Shown here piece after piece: positions 51,028 to 63,701 of a stretch of 64,000 nt of DNA (position 1 is its first letter; each line of letters opens with the position of its first letter). This DNA comes from Sepiola atlantica (taxonomy: Eukaryota; Mollusca; Cephalopoda; Sepiida; Sepiolidae): contig CAUVYP010000252.1 of NCBI GenBank assembly GCA_963556195.1, positions 124,001 through 188,000 on the forward strand. The letters run 5' to 3'. Position numbers and translations under genes: made by a program. The notes below the pieces were generated by a model that saw nothing but the letters and a program-made list of their open reading frames with translations, was not told the DNA's origin and ran no database searches.

Positions 51028-51906
51028 AACTGAATACGCAAAACATCAACAAAATTTAGCGCGTTTTAAAGTTGATATCGCTTTTGTTTATAACTTCCAC
51101 ATTTATTCGAATTGTTCAACGAAACTTTGCAGACAGTCGCGGAGACACATGTTCTACTGAAGTACCAAGTTTCAGAAGTGCAGCTCTTGTACTGCCGGAG
51201 ATATGTGGATACAAACTGAATACGCAAAACATCAACAAAATTTAGCGCGTTTTAATGTTAATATCGCTTTTGTTTATAACTTCCACATTTATTCGAATTG
51301 TGCAACGAAACTTTGCAGACAGTCGCGGAGACACATGTTCTACTGAAGTACCAAGTTTCAGAAGTGCAGCTCTTGTACTGCCGGAGATATGTCGATACAA
51401 ACTGAATACGCAAAACATCAACAAAATTTAGCGCGTTTTAAAGTTGATATCGCTTTTGTTTATAACTACCACATTTATTCGAATTGTGCAACGAAACTTT
51501 GCAGACAGTCGCGGAGACACATGTTCTACTGAAGTACCTAGTTTCAGAAGTGCAGCTCTTGTACTGCCGGAGATATGTCGATACAAACTGAATACGCAAA
51601 ACATCAACAAAATTTAGCGCGTTTTAAAGTTGATATCGCTTTTGTTTATAACTTCCACATTTATTCGAATTGTGCAACGAAACTTTGCAGACAGTCTCGA
51701 ATAGGCCTTTTCTACTGAAGTACCAAGTTTCAGAAGTGCAGCTCTTGTACTGCCGGAGATATGTCGATACAAACTGAATACGCAAAACATCAACAAAATT
51801 TAGCGCGTTTTACTGTTAATATCGCTTTTGTTTATAACTTCCACATTTATTCGAATTGTGCAACGAAACTTTGCAGACAGTCTCAAATAGGCCTTTTCTA
51901 CTGAAG

Positions 51907-51913
51907 TATAAGG
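51907..51913. other. Duplicate of the 48747 deletion
   Basis: Agtataaggttc in the second copy of the 17-monomer unit, inherited with the duplicated segment. Confidence 0.95.
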
Positions 51914-52914
51914 TTCAGAAGTGCAGCTCTTGTACTGCCGGAGATCTGTCGATACAAACTGAATACGCAAAACATCAACAAAATTTAGCGCGTTTTAAAG
52001 TTGATATCGCTTTTGTTTATAACTTCCACATTTATTCGAATTGTGCCACGAAACTTTGCAGACAGTCGCGGAGACACAGGTTCTACTGAAGTACCAAGTT
52101 TCAGAAGTGCAGCTCTTGTACTGCCGGAGATCTGTCGATACAAACTGAATACGCAAAACATCAACAAAATTTAGCGCGTTTTAAAGTTGATATCGCTTTT
52201 GTTTATAACTTCCACATTTATTCGAATTGTGCAACGAAACTTTGCAGACAGTCTCGAATAGGCCTTTACTACTGAAGCACCAAGTGTCAGAAGTGCAGCT
52301 CTTGTACTGCCGGAGATATGTCGATACAAACTGAATACGCAAAACATCAACAAAATTTAGCGCGTTTTAAAGTTGATATCGCTTTTGTTTATAACTTCCA
52401 CATTTATTCGAATTGTGCAACGAAACTTTGCAGGCAGTCTCGAATAGGCCTTTTCTACTGAAGTACCAAGTTTCAGAAGGGCAGCTCTTGTACTGCCGGA
52501 GATATGTCGATACAAACTGAATACGCAAAACATCAACAAAATTTAGCGCGTTTTAAAGTTGATATCGCTTTTGTTTATAACTTCCCTATTTATTCGAATT
52601 GTGCAACGAAACTTTGCAGACAGTCTCGAATAGGCTTTTTCTACTGAAGTACAAAGTTTCAGAAGTGCAGCTCTTGTACTGCCGGAGATATGTCGATACA
52701 AACTGAATACGCAAAACATCAACAAAATTTAGCGCGTTTTAATGTTAATATCGCTTTTGTTTATAACTTCCACATTTATTCGAATTGTGCAACGAAACTT
52801 TGCAGACAGTCTCGAATAGGCCTCCTCATCTGAAGTACCAAGTTTCAGAAGTGCAGCTCTTGTACTGCCGGAGATATGTCGATACAAACTGAATACGCAA
52901 AACATCAACAAAAT

Positions 52915-53100
52915 TTCGCGCGTTTTAAAGTTGATATCGCTTTTGTTTATAACTTCCACATTTATTCGAATTGTGCAACGAAACTTTGCAGACAGTCGCG
53001 GAGACACATTTTCTACTGAAGTACCAAGGTTCAGAAGTGCAGCTCTTGTACTGCCGGAGATATGTCGATACAAACTGAATACGCAAAACATCAACAAAAT
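52915..53100. repeat. Hybrid monomer marking an unequal exchange
   Basis: The left end, ttcgcgcg, matches monomer 49755 of copy 1. The right part, cattttctactg with gtaccaaggttc, matches its neighbour 49941, which starts ttagcgcg. The intervening 186 bp are missing in copy 2. A crossover between adjacent N-type monomers somewhere between their offsets 4 and 115 explains both the hybrid and the loss of one unit. Confidence 0.75.
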
Positions 53101-53472
53101 TTAGCGCGTTTTAAAGTTGATATCGCTTTTGTTTATAACTTCCACATGTATTCGAATTGTGCAACGAAACTTTGCAGACAGTCGCGGAGACACATGTTCT
53201 ACTGAAGTACCAAGTTTCAGAAGTGCAGCTTTTGTACTGCCGGAGATATGTCGATACAAACTGAATACGCAAAACATCAACAAAATTTAGCGCGTTTTAA
53301 AGTTGATATCGCTTTTGTTTATAACTTCCACATTTATTCGAATTGTGCAACGAAACTTTGCAGACAGTCGCGGAGACACATGTTCTACTGAAGTACCAAG
53401 GTTCAGAAGTGCAGCTCTTGTACTGCCGGAGATATGTCGTAACAAACTGAATACGCAAAACATCAACAAAAT

Positions 53473-54402
53473 TTAGCGCGTTTTAAAGTTGATATCGCTT
53501 TTGTTTATAACTTCCACATTTATTCGAATTGTGCAACGAAACTTTGCAGACAGTCTCGAATAGGCCTCCTCTACTGAAGTACCAAGTTTCAGAAGTGCAG
53601 CTCTTGTACTGCCGGAGATATGTCGATACAAACTGAATACGCAAAACATCAACAAAATTTAGCGCGTTTTAAAGTTGATATCGCTTTTGTTTATAACTTC
53701 CACATGTATTCGAATTGTGCAACGAAACTTTGCAGACAGTCGCGGAGACACATGTTCTACTGAAGTACCAAGTTTCAGAAGTGCAGCTCTTGTACTGCCG
53801 GAGATATGTCGATACAAACTGAATACGCAAAACATCAACAAAATTTAGCGCGTTTTAAAGTTGATATCGCTTTTGTTTATAACTTCCACATTTATTCGAA
53901 TTGTGCCACGAAACTTTGCAGACAGTCGCGGAGACACATGTTCTACTGAAGTACCAAGTTTCAGAAGTGCAGCTCTTGTACTGCCGGAGATATGTCGATA
54001 CAAACTGAATACGCAAAACATCAACAAAATTTAGCGCGTTTTAAAGTTGATATCGCTTTTGTTTATAACTTCACCATTTATTCGAATTGTGCAACGAAAC
54101 TTTGCAGACAGTCTAGAATAGGCCTTTACTACTGAAGTACCAAGTTTCAGAAGTGCAGCTCTTGTACTGCCGGAGATATGTCGATACAAACTGAATACGC
54201 AAAACATCAACAAAATTTAGCGCGTTTTAAAGTTGATATCGCTTTTGTTTATAACTTCCCCATTTATTCGAATTGTGATACGAAACTTTGCAGACAGTCG
54301 CGGAGACACATGTTCTACTGAAGTACCAAGGTTCAGAAGTGCAGCTCTTGTACTGCCGGAGATATGTCGATACAAACTGAATACGCAAAACATCAACAAA
54401 AT
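53473..54402. repeat. Five monomers between HOR domains
   Basis: The order is C, B with cacatgtattcg, B with gtgccacg, a monomer with cttcaccatt and tctagaataggcctttact, then a B-like monomer with cttccccatt, gtgatacg and gtaccaaggttc. The last two types are characteristic of the right end of the window and introduce the 6-monomer block that follows. Confidence 0.85.
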
Positions 54403-55518
54403 TTAGCGCGTTTTAAAGTTGATATCGCTTTTGTTTATAACTTCTACATGTATTCGAATTGTGCAACGAAACTTTGCAGACAGTCGCGGAGACACATGTT
54501 CTACTGAAGTACCAAGTTTCAGAAGTGCAGCTCTTGTACTGCCGGAGATATGTCGATACAAACTGAATACGCAAAACATCAACAAAATTTAGCGCGTTTT
54601 AAAGTTGATATCGCTTTTGTTTATAACTTCCACATTTATTCGAATTGTGCAACGAAACCTTGCAAACAGTCGCGGAGACACATGTTCTACTGAAGTACCA
54701 AGTTTCAGAAGTGCAGCTCTTGTACTGCCGGAGATATGTGAATACAAACTGAATACGCAAAACATCAACAAAATTTAGCGCGTTTTTATGTTGATATCGC
54801 TTTTGTTTATAACTTCCACATGTATTCGAATTGTGCAACGAAACTTTGCAGACAGTCGCGGTGACACATGTTCTACTGAAGTACCAAGTTTCAGAAGTGC
54901 AGCTCTTGTACTGCCGGAGATATGTCGATACAAACTGAATACGCAAAACATCAACAAAATTTAGCGCGTTTTAAAGTTGATATCGCTTTTGTTTATAACT
55001 TCCACATTTATTCGAATTGTGCAACGAAACTTTGCAGACAGTCTCGAATAGGCCTTTTCTACTGAAGTACAAAGTTTCAGAAGTGCAGCTCTTGTACTGC
55101 CGGAGATATGTCGATACAAACTGAATACGCAAAACATCAACAAAATTTAGCGCGTTTTAAAGTTGATATCGCTTTTGTTTATAACTTCCACATTTATTCG
55201 AATTGTGCAACGAAACTTTGCAGACAGTCGCGGAGACACATGTTCTACTGAAGTACCAAGTTTCAGAAGTGCAGCTCTTGTACTGCCGGAGATATGTCGA
55301 TACAAACTGAATACGCAAAACATCAACAAAATTTAGCGCGTTTTAAAGTTGATATCGCTTTTGTTTATAACTTCCACATTTATTCGAATTGTGCAACGAA
55401 ACTTTGCAGACAGTCGCGGAGACACATGTTCTACTGAAGTACCAAGTTTCAGAAGTGCAGCTCTTGTACTGCCGGAGATATGTCGATACAAACTGAATAC
55501 GCAAAACATCAACAAAAT
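54403..55518. repeat. 6-monomer (1,116-bp) block, copy 1 of 3
   Basis: The order is B with cttctacatgtattcg, B with gcaaacagtcg and tgtgaataca, B with gcggtgacac, K with gtacaaag, B, B. It recurs at 56263 and 58495. Private changes include aaaccttgcaaacag near 54656 and cgcgtttttatg near 54781. It is preceded by a gtgatacg monomer (54217), as is copy 3. Confidence 0.92.
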
Positions 55519-56262
55519 TTAGCGCGTTTTAAAGTTGATATCGCTTTTGTTTATAACTTCCACATTTATTCGAATTGTGCAACGAAACTTTGCAGACAGT
55601 CTCGAATAGGCCTCCTCTACTGAAGTACCAAGTTTCAGAAGTGCAGCTCTTGTACTGCCGGAGATATGTCGATACAAACTGAATACGCAAAACATCAACA
55701 AAATTTAGCGCGTTTTAAAGTTGATATCGCTTTTGTTTATAACTTCCCCATTTATTCGAATTGTGCAACGACACTTTGCAGACAGTCTCGAATAGGCGTC
55801 CTCTACTGAAGTACCAAGTTTCAGATGTGCAGCTCTTGTACTGCCGGAGATATGTCGATACAAACTGAATACGCAAAACATCAACAAAATTTAGCGCGTT
55901 TTAAAGTTGATGTCGCTTTTGTTTATAACTTCCACATTTATTCGAATTGTGCAACGAAACTTTGCAGACAGTCTCGAATAGGCCTCCTCTACTGAAGTAC
56001 CAAGTTTCAGAAGTGCAGCTCTTGTACTTCCGGAGATATGTCGATACAAACTGAATACGCAAAACATCAACAAAATTTAGCGCGTTTTAAAGTTGATATC
56101 GCTTTTGTTTATAACTTCACCATTTATTCGAATTGTGCAACGAAACTTTGCAGACAGTCTAGAATAGGCCTTTACTACTGAAGTACTAAGTTTCAGAAGT
56201 GCAGCTCTTGTACTGCCGGAGATATGTCGATACAAACTGAATACGCAAAACATCAACAAAAT
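55519..56262. repeat. Four-monomer spacer between 6-monomer blocks
   Basis: Monomers: C; a cttccccatt monomer with cgacactttg and ggcgtcctc; C with gatgtcgc near 55910; then a cttcaccatt monomer with tctagaatagg. The cgacactttg and ggcgtcctc markers recur at about 57629 and 57656 in the next spacer, so the spacers share monomers with each other but not their number or order. Confidence 0.85.
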
Positions 56263-57378
56263 TTAGCGCGTTTTAAAGTTGATATCGCTTTTGTTTATAA
56301 CTTCTACATGTATTCGAATTGTGCAACGAAACTTTGCAGACAGTCGCGGAGACACATGTTCTACTGAAGTACCAAGTTTCAGAAGTGCAGCTCTTGTACT
56401 GCCGGAGATATGTCGATACAAACTGAATACGCAAAACATCAACAAAATTTAGCGCGTTTTAAAGTTGATATCGCTTTTGTTTATAACTTCCACATTTATT
56501 CGAATTGTGCAACGAAACTTTGCAAACAGTCGCGGAGACACATGTTCTACTGAAGTACCAAGTTTCAGAAGTGCAGCTCTTGTACTGCCGGAGATATGTG
56601 AATACAAACTGAATACGCAAAACATCAACAAAATTTAGCGCGTTTTAATGTTGATATCGCTTTTGTTTATAACTTCCACATGTATTCGAATTGTGCAACG
56701 AAACTTTGCAGACAGTCGCGGTGACACATGTTCTACTGAAGTACCAAGTTTCAGAAGTGCAGCTCTTGTACTGCCGGAGATATGTCGATACAAACTGAAT
56801 ACGCAAAACATCAACAAAATTTAGCGCGTTTTAAAGTTGATATCGCTTTTGTTTATAACTTCCACATTTATTCGAATTGTGCAACGAAACTTTGCAGACA
56901 GTCTCGAATAGGCCTTTTCTACTGAAGTACAAAGTTTCAGAAGTGCAGCTCTTTAACTGCCGGAGATATGTCGATACAAACTGAATACGCAAAACATCAA
57001 CAAAATTTAGCGCGTTTTAAAGTTGATATCGCTTTTGTTTATAACTTCCACATTTATTCGAATTGTGCAACGAAACTTTGCAGACAGTCGCGGAGACACA
57101 TGTTCTACTGAAGTACCAAGTTTCAGAAGTGCAGCTCTTGTACTGCCGGAGATATGTCGATACAAACTGAATACGCAAAACATCAACAAAATTTAGCGCG
57201 TTTTAAAGTTGATATCGCTTTTGTTTATAACTTCCACATTTATTCGAATTGTGCAACGAAACTTTGCAGACAGTCGCGGAGACACATGTTCTACTGAAGT
57301 ACCAAGTTTAAGAAGTGCAGCTCTTGTACTGCCGGAGATATGTCGATACAAACTGAATACGCAAAACATCAACAAAAT
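56263..57378. repeat. 6-monomer (1,116-bp) block, copy 2 of 3
   Basis: It matches copy 1 at 1,860 bp, with cttctacatg near 56301, gcaaacagtcg near 56522, tgtgaataca near 56597 and gcggtgacac near 56718. The fourth monomer has gctctttaactg near 56948, which introduces a stop in the minus-strand frame; this has no consequence if the array is non-coding. Confidence 0.92.
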
Positions 57379-58494
57379 TTAGCGCGTTTTAAAGTTGATA
57401 TCGCTTTTGTTTATAACTTCCACATTTATTCGAATTGTGCAACGAAACTTTGCAGACAGTCTCGAATAGGCCTTTTCTACTGAAGTACAAAGTTTCAGAA
57501 GTGCAGCTCTTGTACTGCCGGAGATATGTCGATACAAACTGAATACGCAAAACATCAACAAAATTTAGCGCGTTTTAAAGTTGATATCGCTTTTGTTTAT
57601 AACTTCCCCATTTATTCGAATTGTGCAACGACACTTTGCAGACAGTCTCGAATAGGCGTCCTCTACTGAAGTACCAAGTTTCAGAAGTGCCGCTCTTGTA
57701 CTGCCGGAGATATGTCGATACAAACTGAATACGCAAAACATCAACAAAATTAAGCGCGTTTTAAAGTTGATATCGCTTTTGTTTATAACTTCCACATTTA
57801 TTCGAATTGTGCAACGAAACTTTGCAGACAGTCTAGAATAGGCCTTTACTACTGAAGTACCAAGTTTCAGAAGTGCAGCTCTTGTACTGCCGGAGATATG
57901 TCGATACAAACTGAATACGCAAAACATCAACAAAATTTAGCGCGTTTTAAAGTTGATATCGCTTTTGTTTATAACTTCCCCATTTATTCGAATTGTGATA
58001 CGAAACTTTGCAGACAGTCGCGGAGACACATGTTCTACTGAAGTACCAAGTTTCAGAAGTGCAGCTCTTGTACTGCCGGAGATATGTCGATACAAACTGA
58101 ATACGCAAAACATCAACAAAATTTAGCGCGTTTTAAAGTTGATATCGCTTTTGTTTATAACTTCCACATTTATTCGAATTGTGCAACGAAACTTTGCAGA
58201 CAGTCGCGGAGACACATGTTCTACTGAAGTACCAAGTTTCAGAAGTGCAGCTCTTGTACTGCCGGAGATATGTCGATACAAACTGAATACGCAAAACATC
58301 AACAAAATTTAGCGCGTTTTAAAGTTGATATCGCTTTTGTTTATAACTTCCCCATTTATTCGAATTGTGATACGAAACTTTGCAGACAGTCGCGGAGACA
58401 CATGTTCTACTGAAGTACCAAGGTTCAGAAGTGCAGCTCTTGTACTGCCGGAGATATGTCGATACAAACTGAATACGCAAAACATCAACAAAAT
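57379..58494. repeat. Six-monomer spacer between 6-monomer blocks
   Basis: Monomers: K with gtacaaag; a cttccccatt monomer with cgacactttg; one with tctagaataggcctttact; then three B-like monomers, of which the first (57937) and third (58309) carry cttccccatt and gtgatacg. The boundary near 57751 reads aaaattaagcg instead of aaaatttagcg, another change that removes the minus-strand stop. Confidence 0.85.
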
Positions 58495-59610
58495 TTAGCG
58501 CGTTTTAAAGTTGATATCGCTTTTGTTTATAACTTCTACATGTATTCGAATTGTGCAACGAAACTTTGCAGACAGTCGCGGAGACACATGATCTACTGAA
58601 GTACCAAGTTTCAGAAGTGCAGCCCTTGTACTGCCGGAGATATGTCGATACAAACTGAATACGCAAAACATCAACAAAATTTAGCGCGTTTTAAAGTTGA
58701 TATCGCTTTTGTTTATAACTTCCACATTTATTCGAATTGTGCAACGAAACTTTGCAAACAGTCGCGGAGACACATGTTCTACTGAAGTACCAAGTTTCAG
58801 AAGTGCAGCTCTTGTACTGCCGGAGATATGTGAATACAAACTGAATACGCAAAACATCAACAAAATTTAGCGCGTTTTAATGTTGATATCGCTTTTGTTT
58901 ATAACTTCCACATGTATTCGAATTGTGCAACGAAACTTTGCAGACAGTCGCGGTGACACATGTTCTACTGAAGTACCAAGTTTCAGAAGTGCAGCTCTTG
59001 TACTGCCGGAGATATGTCGATACAAACTGAATACGCAAAACATCAACAAAATTTAGCGCGTTTTAAAGTTGATATCGCTTTTGTTTATAACTTCCACATT
59101 TATTCGAATTGTGCAACGAAACTTTGCAGACAGTCTCGAATAGGCCTTTTCTACTGAAGTACAAAGTTTCAGAAGTGCAGCTCTTGTACTGCCGGAGATA
59201 TGTCGATACAAACTGAATACGCAAAACATCAACAAAATTTAGCGCGTTTTAAAGTTGATATCGCTTTTGTTTATAACTTCCACATTTATTCGAATTGTGC
59301 AACGAAACTTTGCAGACAGTCGCGGAGACACATGTTCTACTGAAGTACCAAGTTTCAGAAGTGCAGCTCTTGTACTGCCGGAGATATGTCGATACAAACT
59401 GAATACGCAAAACATCAACAAAATTTAGCGCGTTTTAAAGTTGATATCGCTTTTGTTTATAACTTCCACATTTATTCGAATTGTGCAACGAAACTTTGCA
59501 GACAGTCGCGGAGACACATGTTCTACTGAAGTACCAAGTTTCAGAAGTGCAGCTCTTGTACTGCCGGAGATATGTCGATACAAACTGAATACGCAAAACA
59601 TCAACAAAAT
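58495..59610. repeat. 6-monomer (1,116-bp) block, copy 3 of 3
   Basis: It matches copy 2 at 2,232 bp, with cttctacatg near 58533, gcaaacagtcg near 58754, tgtgaataca near 58829 and gcggtgacac near 58950. Private variants are cacatgatctac near 58586 and cagcccttg near 58621. The B monomers after the block continue into 59611 (gtggata). Confidence 0.92.
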
Positions 59611-60726
59611 TTAGCGCGTTTTAAAGTTGATATCGCTTTTGTTTATAACTTCCACATTTATTCGAATTGTGCAACGAAACTTTGCAGACAGTCGCGGAGA
59701 CACATGTTCTACTGAAGTACCAAGTTTCAGAAGTGCAGCTCTTGTACTGCCGGAGATATGTGGATACAAACTGAATACGCAAAACATCAACAAAATTTAG
59801 CGCGTTTTAAAGTTGATATCGCTTTTGTTTATAACTTCCACATTTATTCGAATTGTGCAACGAAACTTTGCAGACAGTCTCGAATAGGCCTTTTCTACTG
59901 AAGTACCAAGTTTCAGACGTGCAGCTCTTGTACTGCCGGAGATATGTCGATACAAACTGAATACGCAAAACATCAACAAAATTTAGCGCGTTTTAAAGTT
60001 GATATCGCTTTTGTTTATAACTTCCACATTTATTCGAATTGTGCAACGAAACTTTGCAGACAGTCGCGGAGACACATGTTCTACTGAAGTACCAAGTTTC
60101 AGAAGTGCAGCTCTTGTACTGCCGGAGATATGTCGATACAAACTGAATACGCAAAACATCAACAAAATTTAGCGCGTTTTAAAGTTGATATCGCTTTTGT
60201 TTATAACTTCCACATTTATTCGAATTGTGCAACGAAACTTTGCAGACAGTCTCGAATAGGCTTTTTCTACTGAAGTACAAAGTTTCAGAAGTGCAGCTCT
60301 TGTACTGCCGGAGATATGTCGATACAAACTGAATACGCAAAACATCAACAAAATTTAGCGGGTTTTACTGTTAATATCGCTTTTGTTTATAACTTCCACA
60401 TTTATTCGAATTGTGCAACGAAACTTTGCAGACAGTCTCAAATAGGCCTTTTCTACTGAAGTACCAAGTTTCAGAAGTGCAGCTATTGTACTGCCGGAGA
60501 TATGTCGATACAAACTGAATACGCAAAACATCAACAAAATTTAGCGCGTTTTAAAGTTGATATCGCTTTTGTTTATAACTTCCACATTTATTCGAATTGT
60601 GCAACGAAACTTTGCAGACAGTCGCGGAGACACATGTTCTACTGTAGTACCAAGTTTCAGAAGTGCAGCTCTTGTACTGCCGGAGATATGTCGATACAAA
60701 CTGAATACGCAAAACATCAACAAAAT
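59611..60726. repeat. Six mixed monomers
   Basis: B with gtggata, K with gtttcagacgtgc, B, a ggcttttt/gtacaaag monomer, an A monomer with gcgggttttactgttaat, then B. The A monomer is the only one I see in the last 12 kb, and the cgcggg start change near 60357 is private. Confidence 0.85.
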
Positions 60727-61284
60727 TTAGCGCGTTTTAAAGTTGATATCGCTTTTGTTTATAACTTCCCCATTTATTCGAATTGTGATACGAAACTTTG
60801 CAGACAGTCGCGGAGACACATTTTCTACTGAAGTACCAAGGTTCAGAAGTGCAGCTCTTGTACTGCCGGAGATAGGTCGATACAAACTGAATACGCAAAA
60901 CATCAACAAAATTTAGCGCGTTTTAAAGTTGATATCGCTTTTGTTTATAACTTCCCCATTTATTCGAATTGTGATACGAAACTTTGCAGACAGTCGCGGA
61001 GACACATGTTCTACTGAAGTACCAAGGTTCAGAAGTGCAGCTCTTGTACTGCCGGAGATATGTCGATACAAACTGAATACGCAAAACATCAACAAAATTT
61101 AGCGCGTTTTAAAGTTGATATCGCTTTTGTTTATAACTTCCACATGTATTCGAATTGTGCAACGAAACTTTGCAGACAGTCTCGAATAGGCCTTTTCTAC
61201 TGAAGTACAAAGTTTCAGAAGTGCAGCTCTTGTACTGCCGGAGATATGTCGATACAAACTGAATACGCAAAACATCAACAAAAT
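60727..61284. repeat. Three-monomer block, copy 1 of 2
   Basis: Two successive cttccccatt/gtgatacg monomers with gtaccaaggttc, the first N-type (cacatttt) and the second B-type, followed by a cacatgtattcg monomer. The same arrangement occurs at 63144-63701, 2,417 bp away (13 monomers less one base, due to the deletion near 62866). The third monomer is K-type here and B-type in copy 2. Confidence 0.8.
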
Positions 61285-63143
61285 TTAGCGCGTTTTAAAG
61301 TTGATATCGCTTTTGTTTATAACTTCAACATTTATTCGAATTGTGCAACGAAACTTTGCAGACAGTCGCGGAGACACATGTTCTACTGAAGTACCAAGTT
61401 TCAGAAGTGCAGCTCTTGTACTGCCGGAGATATGTCGATACAAACTGAATACGCAAAACATCAACAAAATTTAGCGCGTTTTAAAGTTGATATCGCTTTT
61501 GTTTATAACTTCCACATTTATTCGAATTGTGCAACGAAACTTTGCAGACAGTCGCGGATACACATGTTCTACTGAAGTACCAAGTTTCAGAAGTGCAGCT
61601 CTTGTACTGCCGGAGATATGTCGATACAAACTGAATACGCAAAACATCAACAAAATTTAGCGCGTTTTAAAGTTGATATCGCTTTTGTTTATAACTTCCA
61701 CATTTATTCGAATTGTGCAACGAAACTTTGCAGACAGTCTCGAATAGGCCTCCTCTACTGAAGTACCAAGGTTCAGAAGTGCAGCTCTTGTACTGCCGGA
61801 GATATGTCGATACAAACTGAATACGCAAAACATCAACAAAATTTAGCGCGTTTTAAAGTTGATATCGCTTTTGTTTATAACTTCCACATTTATTCGAATT
61901 GTGCAACGAAACTTTGCAGACAGTCTAGAATAGGCCTTTTCTACTGAAGTACTAAGTTTTAGAAGTGCAGCTCTTGTACTGCCGGAGATATGTCGATACA
62001 AACTGAATACGCAAAACATCAACAAAATTTAGCGCGTTTTGAAGTTGATATCGCTTTTGTGTATAACTTCCCCATTTATTCGAATTGTGATACGAAACTT
62101 TGCAGACAGTCGCGGAGACACATGTTCTACTGAAGTACGAAGGTTCAGAAGTGCAGCTCTTGTACTGCCGGAGATATGTCGATACAAACTGAATACGCAA
62201 AACATCAACAAAATTTAGCGCGTTTTAATGTTGATATCGCTTTTGTTTATAACTTCCACATGTATTCGAATTGTGCAACGAAACTTTGCAGACAGTCGCG
62301 GAGACACATGTTCTACTGAAGTACTAAGTCTCAGAAGTGCAGCTCTTGTACTGCCGGAGATATGTCGATACAAACTGAATACGCAAAACATCAACAAAAT
62401 TTAGCGCGTTTTAAAGTTGATATCGCTTTTGTTTATAACTTCCACATTTATTCGAATTGTGCAACGAAACTTTGCAGACAGTCGCGGAGACACATGTTCT
62501 ACTGAAGTACCTAGTTTCAGAAGTGCAGCTCTTGTACTGCCGGAGATATGTCGATACAAACTGAATACGCAAAACATCAACAAAATTTAGCGCGTTTTAA
62601 AGTTGATATCGCTTTTGTTTATAACTTCCACATTTATTCGAATTGTGCAACGAAACTTTGCAGACAGTCTCGAATACGCCTTTTCTACTGAAGTACCAAG
62701 TTTCAGACGTGCAGCTCTTGTACTGCCGGAGATATGTCGATACAAACTGAATACGCAAAACATCAACAAAATTTAGCGCGTTTTAAAGTTGATATCGCTT
62801 TTGTTTATAACTTCCACATTTATTCGAATTGTGCAACGAAACTTTGCAGACAGTCTCGAATAGGCTTTTCTACTGAAGTACAAAGTTTCAGAAGTGCAGC
62901 TCTTGTACTGCCGGAGATATGTCGATACAAACTGAATACGCAAAACATCAACAAAATTTAGCGCGTTTTAAAGTTGATATCGCTTTTGTTTATAACTTCC
63001 ATATTTATTCGAATTGTGCAACGAAACTTTGCAGACAGTCGCGGAGACACATGTTCTACTGAAGTACCAAGTTTCAGAAGTGCAGCTCTTGTACTGCCGG
63101 AGATATGTCGATACAAACTGAATACGCAAAACATCAACAAAAT
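61285..63143. repeat. Ten mixed monomers, mostly B-type
   Basis: B, B with gcggatacac near 61555, C with gtaccaaggttc, a tctagaatagg monomer, a gtgatacg monomer with gtacgaaggttc near 62136, B monomers, K with gtttcagacgtgc near 62700, a monomer shortened by one base (ggcttttcta) and B. No non-satellite sequence is seen. Confidence 0.85.
62861..62870. other. One-base deletion in a T run
   Basis: Taggcttttctac stands in place of taggctttttctac in a gtacaaag monomer. It is the last phase change in the window. Confidence 0.9.
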
Positions 63144-63701
63144 TTAGCGCGTTTTTAAGTTGATATCGCTTTTGTTTATAACTTCCCCATTTATTCGAAT
63201 TGTGATACGAAACTTTGCAGACAGTCGCGGAGACACATTTTCTACTGAAGTACCAAGGTTCAGAAGTGCAGCTCTTGTACTGCCGGAGATATGTCGATAC
63301 AAACTGAATACGCAAAACATCAACAAAATTTAGCGCGTTTTAAAGTTGATATCGCTTTTGTTTATAACTTCCCCATTTATTCGAATTGTGATACGAAACT
63401 TTGCAGACAGTCGCGGAGACACATGTTCTACTGAAGTACCAAGGTTCAGAAGTGCAGCTCTTGTACTGCCGGAGATATGTCGATACAAACTGAATACGCA
63501 AAACATCAACAAAATTTAGCGCGTTTTAAAGTTGATATCGCTTTTGTTTATAACTTCCACATGTATTCGAATTGTGCAACGAAACTTTGCAGACAGTCGC
63601 GGAGACACATGTTCTACTGAAGTACCTAGTTTCAGAAGTGCAGCTCTTGTACTGCCGAAGATATGTCGATACAAACTGAATACGCAAAACATCAACAAAA
63701 T
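63144..63701. repeat. Three-monomer block, copy 2 of 2
   Basis: This is the partner of 60727-61284: two gtgatacg monomers with gtaccaaggttc (N-type then B-type) and a cacatgtattcg monomer. The first reads cgcgtttttaag near 63150. The next monomer (63702) has gtttcatacgtgc, related to gtttcagacgtgc near 62700. Confidence 0.8.

Larger units (their letters stand above)
50685..53472. repeat. 17-monomer higher-order unit, copy 2 (one monomer lost)
   Basis: This copy follows copy 1 monomer for monomer until the pair at 49755 and 49941, which is represented by the single monomer 52915-53100. The following monomers, 53101 and 53287, match 50127 and 50313. Private variants are gaagggcag near 52476, cttccctatt near 52583 and tcgtaacaaac near 53438. 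It contains the shared deletions at 51021 and 51907. Confidence 0.92.

Noticed and set aside
53436..53444. A further indel at tcgtaacaaac
   Set aside because: Tcgtaacaaac has the same length as tcgatacaaac; it is a two-base change (at to ta) without a phase shift.
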